DNA from: Rhodopirellula sp. | Lineage (GTDB): Bacteria > Planctomycetota > Planctomycetia > Pirellulales > Pirellulaceae | Assembly: GCA_002701385.1 (NCBI GenBank) | Contig: NZVD01000018.1 | Span: 1-43,764 of the forward strand | Direction of reading: 5' to 3' | DNA length: 43,764 nucleotides | Shown: positions 1-8,804 of the stretch, one piece after another | How the letters are laid out: each line of letters opens with the position of its first letter | Numbering within the stretch: the stretch's first letter is position 1 | The notes under the pieces: model-generated | The model's database searches: none | What the model was told of the DNA's origin: nothing | What the model saw: only the letters and a program-made list of their open reading frames with translations | Made by a program: the position numbers and the translations under genes

Positions 1-2839
1 CCGCAAAGGCTCCCGAGAATTCCAATCGCCTCTTATCAGCAGGATTGGCGGGATCTACCAAATAGAATTCGATCTCATTGATGACAAAATTTCCATTTTC
101 CGGATTGCGTCCCGGTGCACCAGTCGGCAGTGATGAATCACCCAACACATCTAATCGCAATGCATGTAACATTCCCTGTGGAAGGTCATATTTGACTGTA
201 TAAGTCTCGTTCTCAGGGTTAGGACCTTCGGCCAACAATGATTTATCCTCTTGAACATTGAGAACCGTTGCGCCGTCAGTGAGCCAGTCCTTGGGAGTAA
301 GGGGAGAGAATTCTCGCTGGCCACGATCCCAAAACTCCGTCGAAGGACGTTCTTCCTTGGTGACCGGCGTCATATGAGCCACGACTTTCGAGGGGGCACT
401 CAGTTTCAACTCGCCAAGCATTCCTCCTGTCATCACGAGTTCCAGGCCCGCCACCATCGCGGTAGCTTGAATCTGTCCCCACATATTCCCCTCCGGCATC
501 ACTGCATTGGCATGAGCATGGACCACTCCTCTAGCCTGCAAATGCCCGGCCTGGATCGTCAGTGGAGTGGTCACCGTGAAACCGGCCGGCATATTAGTAA
601 TTTCCAGGGTAATCGGACCATTAAAGCCATCCAGTCGGTTTGCGGTAATCGTAAACGCCTTTCCTCCTGCTCGATTAATCGTGGGATTCGCTCCAGCCAA
701 CGAAACACCAAAACTCGGCTCTGGCCGTCTGGCAATGACTTCATAATGAAACGACTCGCCGTGGTGATCCCGCACGTCACTCAGCCGAAGAAAATAAGTG
801 CCATCGGCCGGTGCCGAGAAATGGAGGCTCGAGTCGTTCCCTAATTGCCTGTTCGAGGCGTCATCATTTTCATAATTTACAGTAAATGCAGGGAGCCCAT
901 TGTCAGGTAAGGCAGTACCAACGGGATAAGGCTTGACGACATAGGCAATCTGCCCGAGCGGATGAGAGCGAGGCGTGGTGTCGAAATAGCCGTGACGTGC
1001 GCCCGTTTCCGGGTAGAAAAGCGAGTCCGAATCCGGACCTCTACGTTGTCGAAAGTGCTTTAAGACCTCGCCATTCACGTAAAGATACTCATCCAAACTC
1101 GTTTCGTCATAATTGGCGAACCGAAACCCCCTTGCCGCCGAACTCACCGAACGAAATTCAATTCGACTATCACGAATCGCTCGTAACAGCACACGCGGCA
1201 CAGGCTGGCCTTTCTCATCGAGAATCTCAATCTTCGAATCAAGCAACGACTTGTTACGAGCCGCATTAACTTCAAATATCCACTGTTCACCCTTGTTAGC
1301 GCGGAAGCCGAACAAGTCGTCCTCTATGGTCACCGTTTGGTTTACCGCCGTTGGTGAATACAATACGCCTTGAAATTTGACTGGCAGGTCGACAATCTGG
1401 GCTTCTGACACAAGATTATTAGGCTCGACCTCTTTTATCGCGGGAATCTGGTCGCGTGGAGTTACATTTGGATACCGGATTTCCGGCATATAGTCGACTA
1501 ACGTTTGTTTATCGAATACGCTTCCAGCTTGCTCACTACCAGTTTCATAAATATCTAAGCTGCCATCCAGCCGGCCGGCGACGAATCCTCGATTACCAAT
1601 CGTTGCGAGCGACGAGACCCAGTCGGCCTGGGAAGAGAAAGCGGCAATATTTGCCATCAGTCTAGCATCCCAGAGTTTAACCAAATTGTCTTCACCAGCA
1701 CTCAGTAAACGTGCCCCATCTTTTGAATACGAAATATCTACAATTGCTAACTCATGTGCATACACACTGGTTAACAAAGGATTCGTGCCTTCTGTGAAAT
1801 CAGGACTAAGTTGCCAGGTCCGAATCCTGTTATCGACACCTGCGGCAGACAGCGTCCGACCATCAGGGGCAATCGCTACACAGTACAACTCCTGCTGGGA
1901 CTGCTTTAACGTATCCAACCTGGTACCCAGCTCCACGTCCCACAATTTCACCGTACGATCGGCACTGGCCGTTGCGACCATTTTTCCGCTGGGGTGAAAT
2001 GCCAAATCATAAACGGCTCCATTATGCCCAGCAATTGAATGTCGAACCTTACCGTCCTTTGCATTCCACAGAATGAGTCGCTTATCGTAGCCGACTGATG
2101 CGAGGACATTGTTATCGGGTGAAACTTTAACTGCATAGACACTATCACGGTGTCCTTTTACCTTTTGCAGGATAGACCAGTCGTCTGTTTGATAGAGCAC
2201 AACCTCTCCGGCCAAGCCGGTTTCTCCTGCTCCGGCAATCAGCAGGCTACCATCATCACTAAATGCAACGCCATTGACAACTCCGGTGAGCCCTTCGAGC
2301 AAAGAGACACGCTGGCCATCCTCAACGTTCTTTATTTCCACCCGGCCATATTGAGCGACGGCCAACAACAGACCATTTGGACTAACGGCGACCGCGTTGA
2401 TGGGGTCACGCGCTTTCCCCAATAACTCAATCTTTGGTGTGACCAAGGTAGGTTCCACGGCCATTCCATCCGGACCTCGAGCGCCGGCATTGACCCAGTC
2501 GCCGAACAGTTGCAATTCATTCTCCGTCGGAGCTTCGTTACCTTCCGGAGGCATCTTAGGGCTTGCCTTGCCTTCAATAACACGAACTAACCGACTTAAT
2601 TCCGCTCTTCCCGGCAATAGGACGGCACCACCTTTCCCACCTTTCATCATTGCCTGGAAAGACTCCAGATTAAGCCCGCCTTCAGCATCATCTGCATTGT
2701 GGCAAGCAACACAATACTTGGTTAACAGGGGGGCAATTTGAGAATTGAAATCCGGCACCTTCACTTCTGGTGTCTCTTGGCCCAACAGTGTTCCACTGAA
2801 GCTCAAGAGGAGAATCAACAAACAGGTATTTTTCTTCAT
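1..2839 (-). CDS. Secreted cytochrome c / WD40 repeat protein, 3' end cut by window edge
   Basis: The minus-strand frame is open from 2839 to the left edge, giving 946 codons with no stop, so the protein is partial at its C-terminus. It opens with a signal peptide (residues 1-20). A planctomycete-type cytochrome c domain follows, with haem motif CVACH at residues 43-47 and a downstream KMPPE stretch that could supply the axial Met. Then come about seven WD40-like repeats with typical 'VKLWD'/'LILWN' strand ends, a pre-peptidase C-terminal-like beta domain, and further beta-rich sequence. The start is supported by AAGGAG at 2845-2850, six bases before the ATG. It lies 19 bases downstream of the DUF1549/DUF1553 gene and so is the last visible gene of that operon. 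The family is common in planctomycetes. A role in periplasmic electron transfer or a polymer-degrading complex is only inferred. Confidence 0.88.
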   Translation of the reverse strand, partial: MKKNTCLLILLLSFSGTLLGQETPEVKVPDFNSQIAPLLTKYCVACHNADDAEGGLNLESFQAMMKGGKGGAVLLPGRAELSRLVRVIEGKASPKMPPEGNEAPTENELQLFGDWVNAGARGPDGMAVEPTLVTPKIELLGKARDPINAVAVSPNGLLLAVAQYGRVEIKNVEDGQRVSLLEGLTGVVNGVAFSDDGSLLIAGAGETGLAGEVVLYQTDDWSILQKVKGHRDSVYAVKVSPDNNVLASVGYDKRLILWNAKDGKVRHSIAGHNGAVYDLAFHPSGKMVATASADRTVKLWDVELGTRLDTLKQSQQELYCVAIAPDGRTLSAAGVDNRIRTWQLSPDFTEGTNPLLTSVYAHELAIVDISYSKDGARLLSAGEDNLVKLWDARLMANIAAFSSQADWVSSLATIGNRGFVAGRLDGSLDIYETGSEQAGSVFDKQTLVDYMPEIRYPNVTPRDQIPAIKEVEPNNLVSEAQIVDLPVKFQGVLYSPTAVNQTVTIEDDLFGFRANKGEQWIFEVNAARNKSLLDSKIEILDEKGQPVPRVLLRAIRDSRIEFRSVSSAARGFRFANYDETSLDEYLYVNGEVLKHFRQRRGPDSDSLFYPETGARHGYFDTTPRSHPLGQIAYVVKPYPVGTALPDNGLPAFTVNYENDDASNRQLGNDSSLHFSAPADGTYFLRLSDVRDHHGESFHYEVIARRPEPSFGVSLAGANPTINRAGGKAFTITANRLDGFNGPITLEITNMPAGFTVTTPLTIQAGHLQARGVVHAHANAVMPEGNMWGQIQATAMVAGLELVMTGGMLGELKLSAPSKVVAHMTPVTKEERPSTEFWDRGQREFSPLTPKDWLTDGATVLNVQEDKSLLAEGPNPENETYTVKYDLPQGMLHALRLDVLGDSSLPTGAPGRNPENGNFVINEIEFYLVDPANPADKRRLEFSGAFA

Positions 2840-2858
2840 TCCATGCTCCTTCTTAGCA

Positions 2859-5297
2859 TTAGTGGTTAAAAATGAATTCTTTGGACGTAAGCAACGACCA
2901 ATAGAGGTCTTCCAGAACAAGTCGTCGTTGTTCAGCCGAGTCGTCCGACTCTATGATTTCAGTCAAGCGTTGTGATTCCAATTCCGTTGGTTCACGAGAC
3001 AGTGCTTCCATGTAGGCACCTCGTACCGCATCCGCTGCCGCGACTTCTCCAGCAAAGAGGCGTTCGATACGCCCTTCCTTAGATTGCAACTTATTGTTGA
3101 CAGTGTCACCGTTATAAAGATGAAGCACTTGAGTCACGCTTGGCTCATCTGTCCTTTCACAATCACAGGTAATGATTCTTTCCGGCCGGCCAAACGTAGA
3201 AAGGAAGTAACTATCGACACTACTATCGGGCAACTGCAATGCTCTGGTTCCTTTGGCCCGATCTTTGAATTCAGTCGGCACGCCGGTCACTTGTGAAACC
3301 GCATCCAACAACACCTCCGCTTTCAGACGGCGGGGATAATACCTGGAGTAGAAGCGGCGGTCCCCTCCGTTCCCTTCAACGGCCACGCTGGAACGCTGAT
3401 AGGTAGCGGAGTTAAGAAAAACCCGCATTAGTTGCCTGAGATCGAAATTCTGCTGAACCAAATAATCAGCTGCTGCATCAAGCAGTTCCTGATTGCTGGC
3501 AGGATTAGTAACTCGCATATCATCAACAGGTTCGACCAAGCCAACGCCTAGATAATTGGCCCACACTCGATTGGTTATCGACTTTGCAAAATAACCATTG
3601 TCCTTCGACGTCAACCACTGAGCTAATACTATCCGCCGGTCCGAAGTATCAGCAAACGCAACTGCGTCACCATCCAATGGCCGTGGTGGTTGGGGACGCC
3701 CAGTGCTCGGCTGAATCAACTCTCCCTGTGTATCAGAAAATACGATTCGATTGCCGTCTCCACTGCGGAAATCACCTCCCCAACCCTTGGCACGTACTCG
3801 GGAAAACATATTGGCCATTGCGTAGTATTGATCATTGGTCCATTTTTCCAATGGGTGGTTATGGCACTTCGCACAGTTGATGCTTAGCCCCATGAAGGCC
3901 TGAGCTACCGTTTCCGCCATATCTTCTGGCGACTGGTGTAACGCATAAAAGTTTGCCGCTCCATTTTCCAATGCACTGCCACTGGCAGTCACCACCTGTC
4001 TCACCAATTCATCCCAAGGAAGGTTATTCGCGACGCGTTCTCGAATCCATTTGTAATAGGCTTCAACTCCTGCAGGCCGAAGTCGTGCTCCACTGACCAA
4101 CAATAGGTCGGACCACTTGTAAGCCCAGTAATCAACAAACTCTGGTCGCCCCAATACTTCATCAATCAGGGCCACTCTCTTTTCGTCGGAAGGACGCGGA
4201 TCCTCTAGGAAGACCACCAACTCTTCGGTGGTTGGCAACACCCCCATTGCATCAACAAACAGACGTCTAATAAAAGTGGGATCGTCGCATAATGGAGAGA
4301 CCGGAACCTTCAACTCATTAAGTTTGCGATTAACGATCTCGTCTATAAAGTTATTCTCTTGAATCGAGTCGCCATTAACCAATTGATCATTGAAAGGCAC
4401 CGTATTGAAACTAAGGGCGTTCAGATTGAGGTACCAGACCTTAATAGCCCCTTCGCCAGGACCGACGAATTGCACCTTTCCGTGTTCGCCGACAGTCGCA
4501 ACATTGAGATCCACGCTAGTATATTTCGACCACCGCGTGACGTCCTCGACATGACCATCACTAAAGTGGGCCATCACAACCAACTGTTGAGAAACACCGA
4601 CTTGCTGCATCGCCAGTGGTGGTAACACTTCGAGCCGTTCGATGACGGGATCTTCATCAGCAGGCCCTGGAGCGCCGGCCGCAATCCATTCGGCGAGCAC
4701 TCGGTATTCTACTTCGTTAACGTCCAGACGAACGCCTCCCTTATGTGGAAGCGCTCCGGTTGGTTTAGTAAGCAAGAGGCTTCGGCCAGGATCACTCGGA
4801 ACGATTCGTCGCCCGCGGGCCTGACGTGTTAAATACGAATAATCTGCCGCCAAATCAAAACCGAAAAGCGTCAAACGAAAACCATTTTGCCCGGCACGGG
4901 CCCCGTGGCAAGCACCCCCATTACAGCCAGCCTTAGACAACACGGATTCTACATGATTGCGGAAACTCCAGCGAAACTCTTGTTGCTGCCCTGTCACTTT
5001 CACTGGCACACGAATCGACACTTCACCGCGTGTCGCAATCAGCGCGGTTTCACCATTCTTCAGCGGATAGACTTTATTGCCTTCTACTTTCGCAATGTCC
5101 GAGTGTTCCATACGCAAGACCACTCCTGAGAGAACCTGAGTCATGACTCTGTCCGACTGCAATTCCTGCACCACCACTGTCTGCGTCGCTTCGGTCGAAT
5201 GCAACCGGATTTCCTGTGGGTAGACTCGAAGCTCTGCACCAACACTGCAGTTCAACGCGACGAATGAGAGGAAAAGAGTTAGCAATGACGATTTCAT
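2859..5297 (-). CDS. Secreted DUF1549/DUF1553 protein with cytochrome-c-like motifs
   Basis: This 812-aa protein starts with a clear signal peptide (MKSSLLTLFLSFVALNCSVG) at 5297, preceded by an AGGTG ribosome site. The frame stays open to 5360, but that extension would place charged residues ahead of the signal and contains a tandem DNA repeat, so the inner start is preferred. The order is a bacterial Ig-like (Big_2 type) N-terminal domain, a haem-like CNGGACHG motif, a second Ig-like segment, the DUF1549 domain containing CAKCHNHP, and a C-terminal DUF1553 domain. DUF1549 and DUF1553 proteins occur as large paralogous families in planctomycetes, normally next to DUF1501 genes as here. Their biochemical function is not established. 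The first haem-like motif has four residues between the cysteines instead of two. Confidence 0.92.
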   Translation of the reverse strand: MKSSLLTLFLSFVALNCSVGAELRVYPQEIRLHSTEATQTVVVQELQSDRVMTQVLSGVVLRMEHSDIAKVEGNKVYPLKNGETALIATRGEVSIRVPVKVTGQQQEFRWSFRNHVESVLSKAGCNGGACHGARAGQNGFRLTLFGFDLAADYSYLTRQARGRRIVPSDPGRSLLLTKPTGALPHKGGVRLDVNEVEYRVLAEWIAAGAPGPADEDPVIERLEVLPPLAMQQVGVSQQLVVMAHFSDGHVEDVTRWSKYTSVDLNVATVGEHGKVQFVGPGEGAIKVWYLNLNALSFNTVPFNDQLVNGDSIQENNFIDEIVNRKLNELKVPVSPLCDDPTFIRRLFVDAMGVLPTTEELVVFLEDPRPSDEKRVALIDEVLGRPEFVDYWAYKWSDLLLVSGARLRPAGVEAYYKWIRERVANNLPWDELVRQVVTASGSALENGAANFYALHQSPEDMAETVAQAFMGLSINCAKCHNHPLEKWTNDQYYAMANMFSRVRAKGWGGDFRSGDGNRIVFSDTQGELIQPSTGRPQPPRPLDGDAVAFADTSDRRIVLAQWLTSKDNGYFAKSITNRVWANYLGVGLVEPVDDMRVTNPASNQELLDAAADYLVQQNFDLRQLMRVFLNSATYQRSSVAVEGNGGDRRFYSRYYPRRLKAEVLLDAVSQVTGVPTEFKDRAKGTRALQLPDSSVDSYFLSTFGRPERIITCDCERTDEPSVTQVLHLYNGDTVNNKLQSKEGRIERLFAGEVAAADAVRGAYMEALSREPTELESQRLTEIIESDDSAEQRRLVLEDLYWSLLTSKEFIFNH

Positions 5298-5308
5298 TTC
5301 GCACCTAA

Positions 5309-5340
5309 TTGATCGGTTTTCCAGTTGATCGGTTTTCCAG
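5309..5340. repeat. Perfect 16-bp tandem duplication before the DUF1549 gene start
   Basis: The unit TTGATCGGTTTTCCAG is present at 5309-5324 and again at 5325-5340. It lies just upstream of the ribosome site of the DUF1549/DUF1553 gene, in the 74-base gap of the operon. It looks like a recent local duplication; no function is evident. Confidence 0.9.
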
Positions 5341-5371
5341 CTATATACTTGCCTAGACAATAAGCAAATTT

Positions 5372-6748
5372 CTAAAACAGCTCCGTGATGGCTTCTTTTC
5401 CAAAATCAACCAATGGAAATGGTCGGCCGTTAGGACCAGGGAGAGTGGTATCCAAGTCTAAACCAAGACTGTGATAAATCGTGGCTACCACATTCGATGG
5501 GTCGACCGCGCGTTCGGCTGGAAAGCCTCCATTCGGGTCACTTGCCCCCACAACTTGGCCGCCCTGCACGCCTCCCCCGGCAAAATAGACGCTGAAACAT
5601 TGTGGCCAGTGATCTCGTCCCCCGGCAGGATTCACACGAGGCGTGCGGCCAAATTCAGCCAGATTACAGACCAGAGTATTCTCCAATAAACCACGCTGTT
5701 CTAAATCCTCGATTAGTGCCGAATACGCTTGGTCATACATCGGAGCAACGACATCCTTCATTCCGGCGATCGAGGTGAAAGGATTACTTCCATGAATGTC
5801 CCATGTAATTTCGTTGAAGACGGTCAGGAAAGTGTTCACCGTGACAAACCGAACTCCTGCTTCAATCAATCGACGAGAAAGCAAACAGCATTGTCCAAAG
5901 CGATTCAATCCGTATCGTTGACGAACTTTTTCCGGTTCCTTACTCAGATCAAATGCTTCCCGAGCTGCTGGACTTGTCATCAATCTAAATGCCGCTTCAA
6001 AATTAGAACCGAGCAAATCAGCGTTCTCACTATTTTCGAATTCCTTGACCGTGTCTTCGACAACATCCCGAAGTCTGCGCCGCCGATTCAGACGTGCTTC
6101 ACCTATTTCGGCAGGTGGCAACAGGTCAGGCACTTCGAAATCTTTCTTCGAAGGATCTGCATTGAGCACAAATGGGTCATAGGCTTTTCCGAGAAAGCCC
6201 GCGTCCTGCCCGTGAGGTAAATTACCGCCGGTCGAACCCATCGGCTCGGGCAGAATGGCGTGTGCGGGCAGGTCCGTTTTCCTGCCACGCAAATAAGACA
6301 AGGCACATCCCGCATGAGGAGTATTAATACCACCGGTGAAAAGACGCCCCGTTTGCAACATTTGATGGCCAGTGTCGTGGACGGCCGCCGCAGTATGGTA
6401 AACGCTTCGCACGACCGAAAACTTGTCTGCAATTTTTGCATGACGAGGTAGGATTTCTGTTAGAAGCATTTCGGGAGACGCTGTTTGTATCGGACTAAAC
6501 GGGCCACGAATTTCAGCAGCGGCATCTGGTTTAGGGTCAAATGTGTCGATTTGGCTGGGTGCTCCCAAGTTAAAAATCATGATGACGTTTTTGTCATCAT
6601 TTTCGCCCTTAACGGCACCAGCTTCCTGAGCTTCCACCAACTTTGGCAGCGAGAGCCCTACCGCCCCCAGACTTCCCACTTGAATGAAATCACGGCGAGA
6701 TACCCCGTCGCACGTATGAGCCTTCGCATTACTTGTCAGATTTAACAT
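5372..6748 (-). CDS. Tat-exported DUF1501 protein
   Basis: This 458-aa protein is the first gene of the minus-strand operon. Residues near 18-45 form a twin-arginine signal (SRRDFIQVGSLGAVGLSLPKL), so export in folded form through Tat is expected. The body is typical DUF1501, with the early segment VIMIFNLGAPSQIDTFDPK, an HDTGHQMLQTGR region, the GRTPRVNPAGGRDHW segment and the closing IYHSLGLD region. DUF1501 belongs to the alkaline phosphatase/sulfatase-like fold group, but no activity is proven for the family. The downstream DUF1549/DUF1553 gene starts 74 bases after this stop, consistent with one transcript. Length is normal for the family and no breaks are seen. Confidence 0.93.
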   Translation of the reverse strand: MLNLTSNAKAHTCDGVSRRDFIQVGSLGAVGLSLPKLVEAQEAGAVKGENDDKNVIMIFNLGAPSQIDTFDPKPDAAAEIRGPFSPIQTASPEMLLTEILPRHAKIADKFSVVRSVYHTAAAVHDTGHQMLQTGRLFTGGINTPHAGCALSYLRGRKTDLPAHAILPEPMGSTGGNLPHGQDAGFLGKAYDPFVLNADPSKKDFEVPDLLPPAEIGEARLNRRRRLRDVVEDTVKEFENSENADLLGSNFEAAFRLMTSPAAREAFDLSKEPEKVRQRYGLNRFGQCCLLSRRLIEAGVRFVTVNTFLTVFNEITWDIHGSNPFTSIAGMKDVVAPMYDQAYSALIEDLEQRGLLENTLVCNLAEFGRTPRVNPAGGRDHWPQCFSVYFAGGGVQGGQVVGASDPNGGFPAERAVDPSNVVATIYHSLGLDLDTTLPGPNGRPFPLVDFGKEAITELF

Positions 6749-7026
6749 TCGTCACTATTCACTAAAAAGGTCGCCGTCGGCATACCCCATCCCGTAACTC
6801 TTAAACGACACCACGGCCTGGAATAATTCTTTGTAACACATTAATATCACTTGCTAGCAAGTGTTCTGCATTGTCTAAATTAACAGAATCAGAACAGTGG
6901 CTCAAATGCACCTTTCCCGGAGCTACTAACCATTTCCTGAATACCATTTGCCTTTTAATTTGGACGTTCTAACATTGAATGAAAGTATGTAGTCTGAGTA
7001 ATCACCACACCACGGGGCGGCTTGAA
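6749..7026. other. Intergenic region between divergent genes
   Basis: This 278-base, AT-rich stretch separates the divergently read DUF1501 operon and the small secreted-protein gene, so promoters for both should lie here. The only strong structure I see is the 16-bp palindrome at 6848-6863. No RNA gene or further coding frame is convincing. Confidence 0.5.
6848..6863. promoter_or_regulatory. Perfect 16-bp palindrome, possible operator
   Basis: CACTTGCTAGCAAGTG is identical to its own reverse complement. It sits about 100 bases upstream of the DUF1501 start and about 165 bases upstream of the divergent secreted-protein gene. There is no T-run after it, so it is not an intrinsic terminator. 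A binding site for a dimeric regulator is an inference from symmetry and position. Confidence 0.35.
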
Positions 7027-7641
7027 ATGAAATTAAACTCAATCTGTTTCTGGACAGTCTTTCTAATCTCTTTTTTTGCCAGCGACGCTTCGTTCGGACA
7101 ACAGCAGAAAACGTTTAAGCACTATGCAGATGCGCTCTCACGTCGCCTAATTGCAGAAGCGACGGCCAAGTCGAATGTAGACCATGAACTTGCCGTCATT
7201 GAGCTGACAAAACTGTACTCAGAATTGATAAACGATCCACGCCTTCGCAACAGTCCAACATTGAATCAATACCGAATAAAGCTGCGAGCACGTCTGATGA
7301 AGGTATTGCGTGAATTGGAAATACGGATCGCCCGAGAAGTGAGTCTAGCCACTCGTTCGAATTCTGACCAATTACAATACGCCTTACAGCGTCATCTTTC
7401 TGCGGCCAACCGTCAAATGGGTGGAGCCAAGCATTTGTTGGCTCCACGCGCGGGAGCAAACGTACCTGATTACGGTCCACAATTGGTGGCATTAATACAA
7501 CGCACCATCACTCCACAGTTCTGGAACGTCAACGGAGGCCCCGGTTCGATTGTATACTACGCTCCTCTACGCCTACTTGTCGTCCGTGCCACAAGTCAGG
7601 TGCACGGACAGATACGAGACCTGAATGGCATGTTAAGATAA
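7027..7641 (+). CDS. Small secreted protein of unknown function
   Basis: The frame is open from 6979, but the ATG at 7027 starts a good signal peptide (MKLNSICFWTVFLISFFASDASFG, cleavage likely before QQQ), so I take 7027 as the start (204 aa). The first half of the mature part is helical and charged. The C-terminal half contains 'VPDYGPQLVALIQRTITPQFW' split across a Gly/Pro turn and then 'SIVYYAPLRLLVVRATSQVHGQI'. This resembles the small alpha/beta module seen in planctomycete secretin-like or 'response element' proteins, but I do not recognise a named family. It is probably periplasmic. It stands 57 bases before the thioredoxin-like gene and may be cotranscribed with it. Confidence 0.72.
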   Translation: MKLNSICFWTVFLISFFASDASFGQQQKTFKHYADALSRRLIAEATAKSNVDHELAVIELTKLYSELINDPRLRNSPTLNQYRIKLRARLMKVLRELEIRIAREVSLATRSNSDQLQYALQRHLSAANRQMGGAKHLLAPRAGANVPDYGPQLVALIQRTITPQFWNVNGGPGSIVYYAPLRLLVVRATSQVHGQIRDLNGMLR

Positions 7642-7698
7642 AACCAACAGGCCCACATTGCCTGTCTTGCTCCCACATTATTTTCGCTAAGGCCCCCT

Positions 7699-8259
7699 AT
7701 GAATCCAGCAGACTACTTTCCTCAAGCTTTATCCTACAACGACTTCCTCGCACAACATGGCGATGACGGCGACCAGCGTCGATGGCAACAGGTTTATGAT
7801 CAATCCGTCTTGAGCGACGAGCAGCTACAGCTACTGGGATCCTTTGTTCGCCAGATCAACGTACTCGTTTTTGCCGGAGCATGGTGTGGGGACTGTGTTG
7901 TCCAATGCCCGCTCTTTCAGCGATTTGCTGATGCGACTCCCACCATACAGCTCAGATTTATAGATCGTGACACTTTCCCTGAGCTCAAAGAAAACCTCAC
8001 CATCTGCGGTGGCGCACGCGTCCCTCAAGTTCTATTCTTCAATGAAGACATGCAATATGTCGGCCATTACGGCGATCGAACAATATCTAAATACCGTGCT
8101 ATGGCAGAGACGATAACCGGTGCAGCCTGCAGCGTTGGAATGGTTACTCAAGGTGATTCCGTGCACGAGCAGGTAATTCAGGACTGGCTGTCCGAATTTG
8201 AACGTATTCAGCTTATCTGCCGCACCTCTCCTCGCTTACGGGAGAAACATGGCGACTAG
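7699..8259 (+). CDS. Thioredoxin-family protein
   Basis: This 186-aa protein has no signal peptide and is therefore probably cytoplasmic. A thioredoxin fold is indicated by the strand NVLVFAGAWCGDC, with redox cysteines C63 and C66 (motif WCGDC), by another cysteine at C70, and by the conserved cis-Pro segment GGARVPQVLFF with P109. About 50 helical residues precede the fold and about 45 follow it, making it longer than classical thioredoxin (about 108 aa). It resembles the bacterial 'thioredoxin family protein' group rather than TrxA. A role in thiol-disulfide reduction is likely; the partner is unknown. The gene lies just upstream of sufE, but a functional link is speculative. Confidence 0.85.
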   Translation: MNPADYFPQALSYNDFLAQHGDDGDQRRWQQVYDQSVLSDEQLQLLGSFVRQINVLVFAGAWCGDCVVQCPLFQRFADATPTIQLRFIDRDTFPELKENLTICGGARVPQVLFFNEDMQYVGHYGDRTISKYRAMAETITGAACSVGMVTQGDSVHEQVIQDWLSEFERIQLICRTSPRLREKHGD

Positions 8260-8348
8260 TAGGCGGTTGCACGATTCCGGATCTATGTGAAAATGAACAG
8301 CTGAATCTGACTGGTCAATCAATCAATATTTGCCGAGACCTTACTGTT

Positions 8349-8783
8349 GTGACAAATCGCATTGAACCTATTTCCACGGAAGAGCTTATCGAAGAGTTCG
8401 AGCTTTTTGATGACTGGGAAGAACGGTACCGATATATCATTGAAACCGGCAACTCCATGCCACCGCTGGGGTCTGTCTATCAAACCGAAGAAAATCGCGT
8501 CCAAGGGTGTTTGAGCAGCGTTTGGTTGATCATTGAACCGACCGAGAACGGACGCTACTTCTTCCGAGCAGACAGTGATTCCCAACTAGTCAAAGGGTTA
8601 GTTTGTCTGGTGATTATGTTGTACAGTGACAAAACTGCAGAAGAAATCTTACAGTTAGACATCAACACCGTCTTTGAGGCTATTGATTTACGACAGCACA
8701 TCAGCCGCTCACGGTCGAATGGATTGAATTCTATGATTGGCCGAATAAAATCACTCGCGTTGGAAACGCTTCATTCAAGCTAA
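8349..8783 (+). CDS. sufE: SufE-family sulfur acceptor protein
   Basis: The 144-aa protein matches SufE over its full length. It has the opening EELIEEFELFDDWEERYRYIIE, the PPL...YQTEENRVQGC segment holding the sulfur-accepting cysteine C54, and the C-terminal LRQHISRSRSNGLNSMIGRIK. SufE takes persulfide sulfur from the cysteine desulfurase SufS and enhances Fe-S cluster assembly in the cytoplasm. The gene starts with GTG, since no in-frame ATG lies upstream near a ribosome site. No sufS or sufBCD is visible nearby, so it acts with genes elsewhere. Length is normal. Confidence 0.93.
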   Translation: MTNRIEPISTEELIEEFELFDDWEERYRYIIETGNSMPPLGSVYQTEENRVQGCLSSVWLIIEPTENGRYFFRADSDSQLVKGLVCLVIMLYSDKTAEEILQLDINTVFEAIDLRQHISRSRSNGLNSMIGRIKSLALETLHSS

Positions 8784-8804
8784 GATCATCGCCGGAGCCA
8801 TTTC

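Noticed and set aside
251-844. Plus-strand open frame of 197 codons
   Set aside because: Lies antisense within the cytochrome/WD40 gene, whose frame is open and shows clear domains; the translation has no family features.
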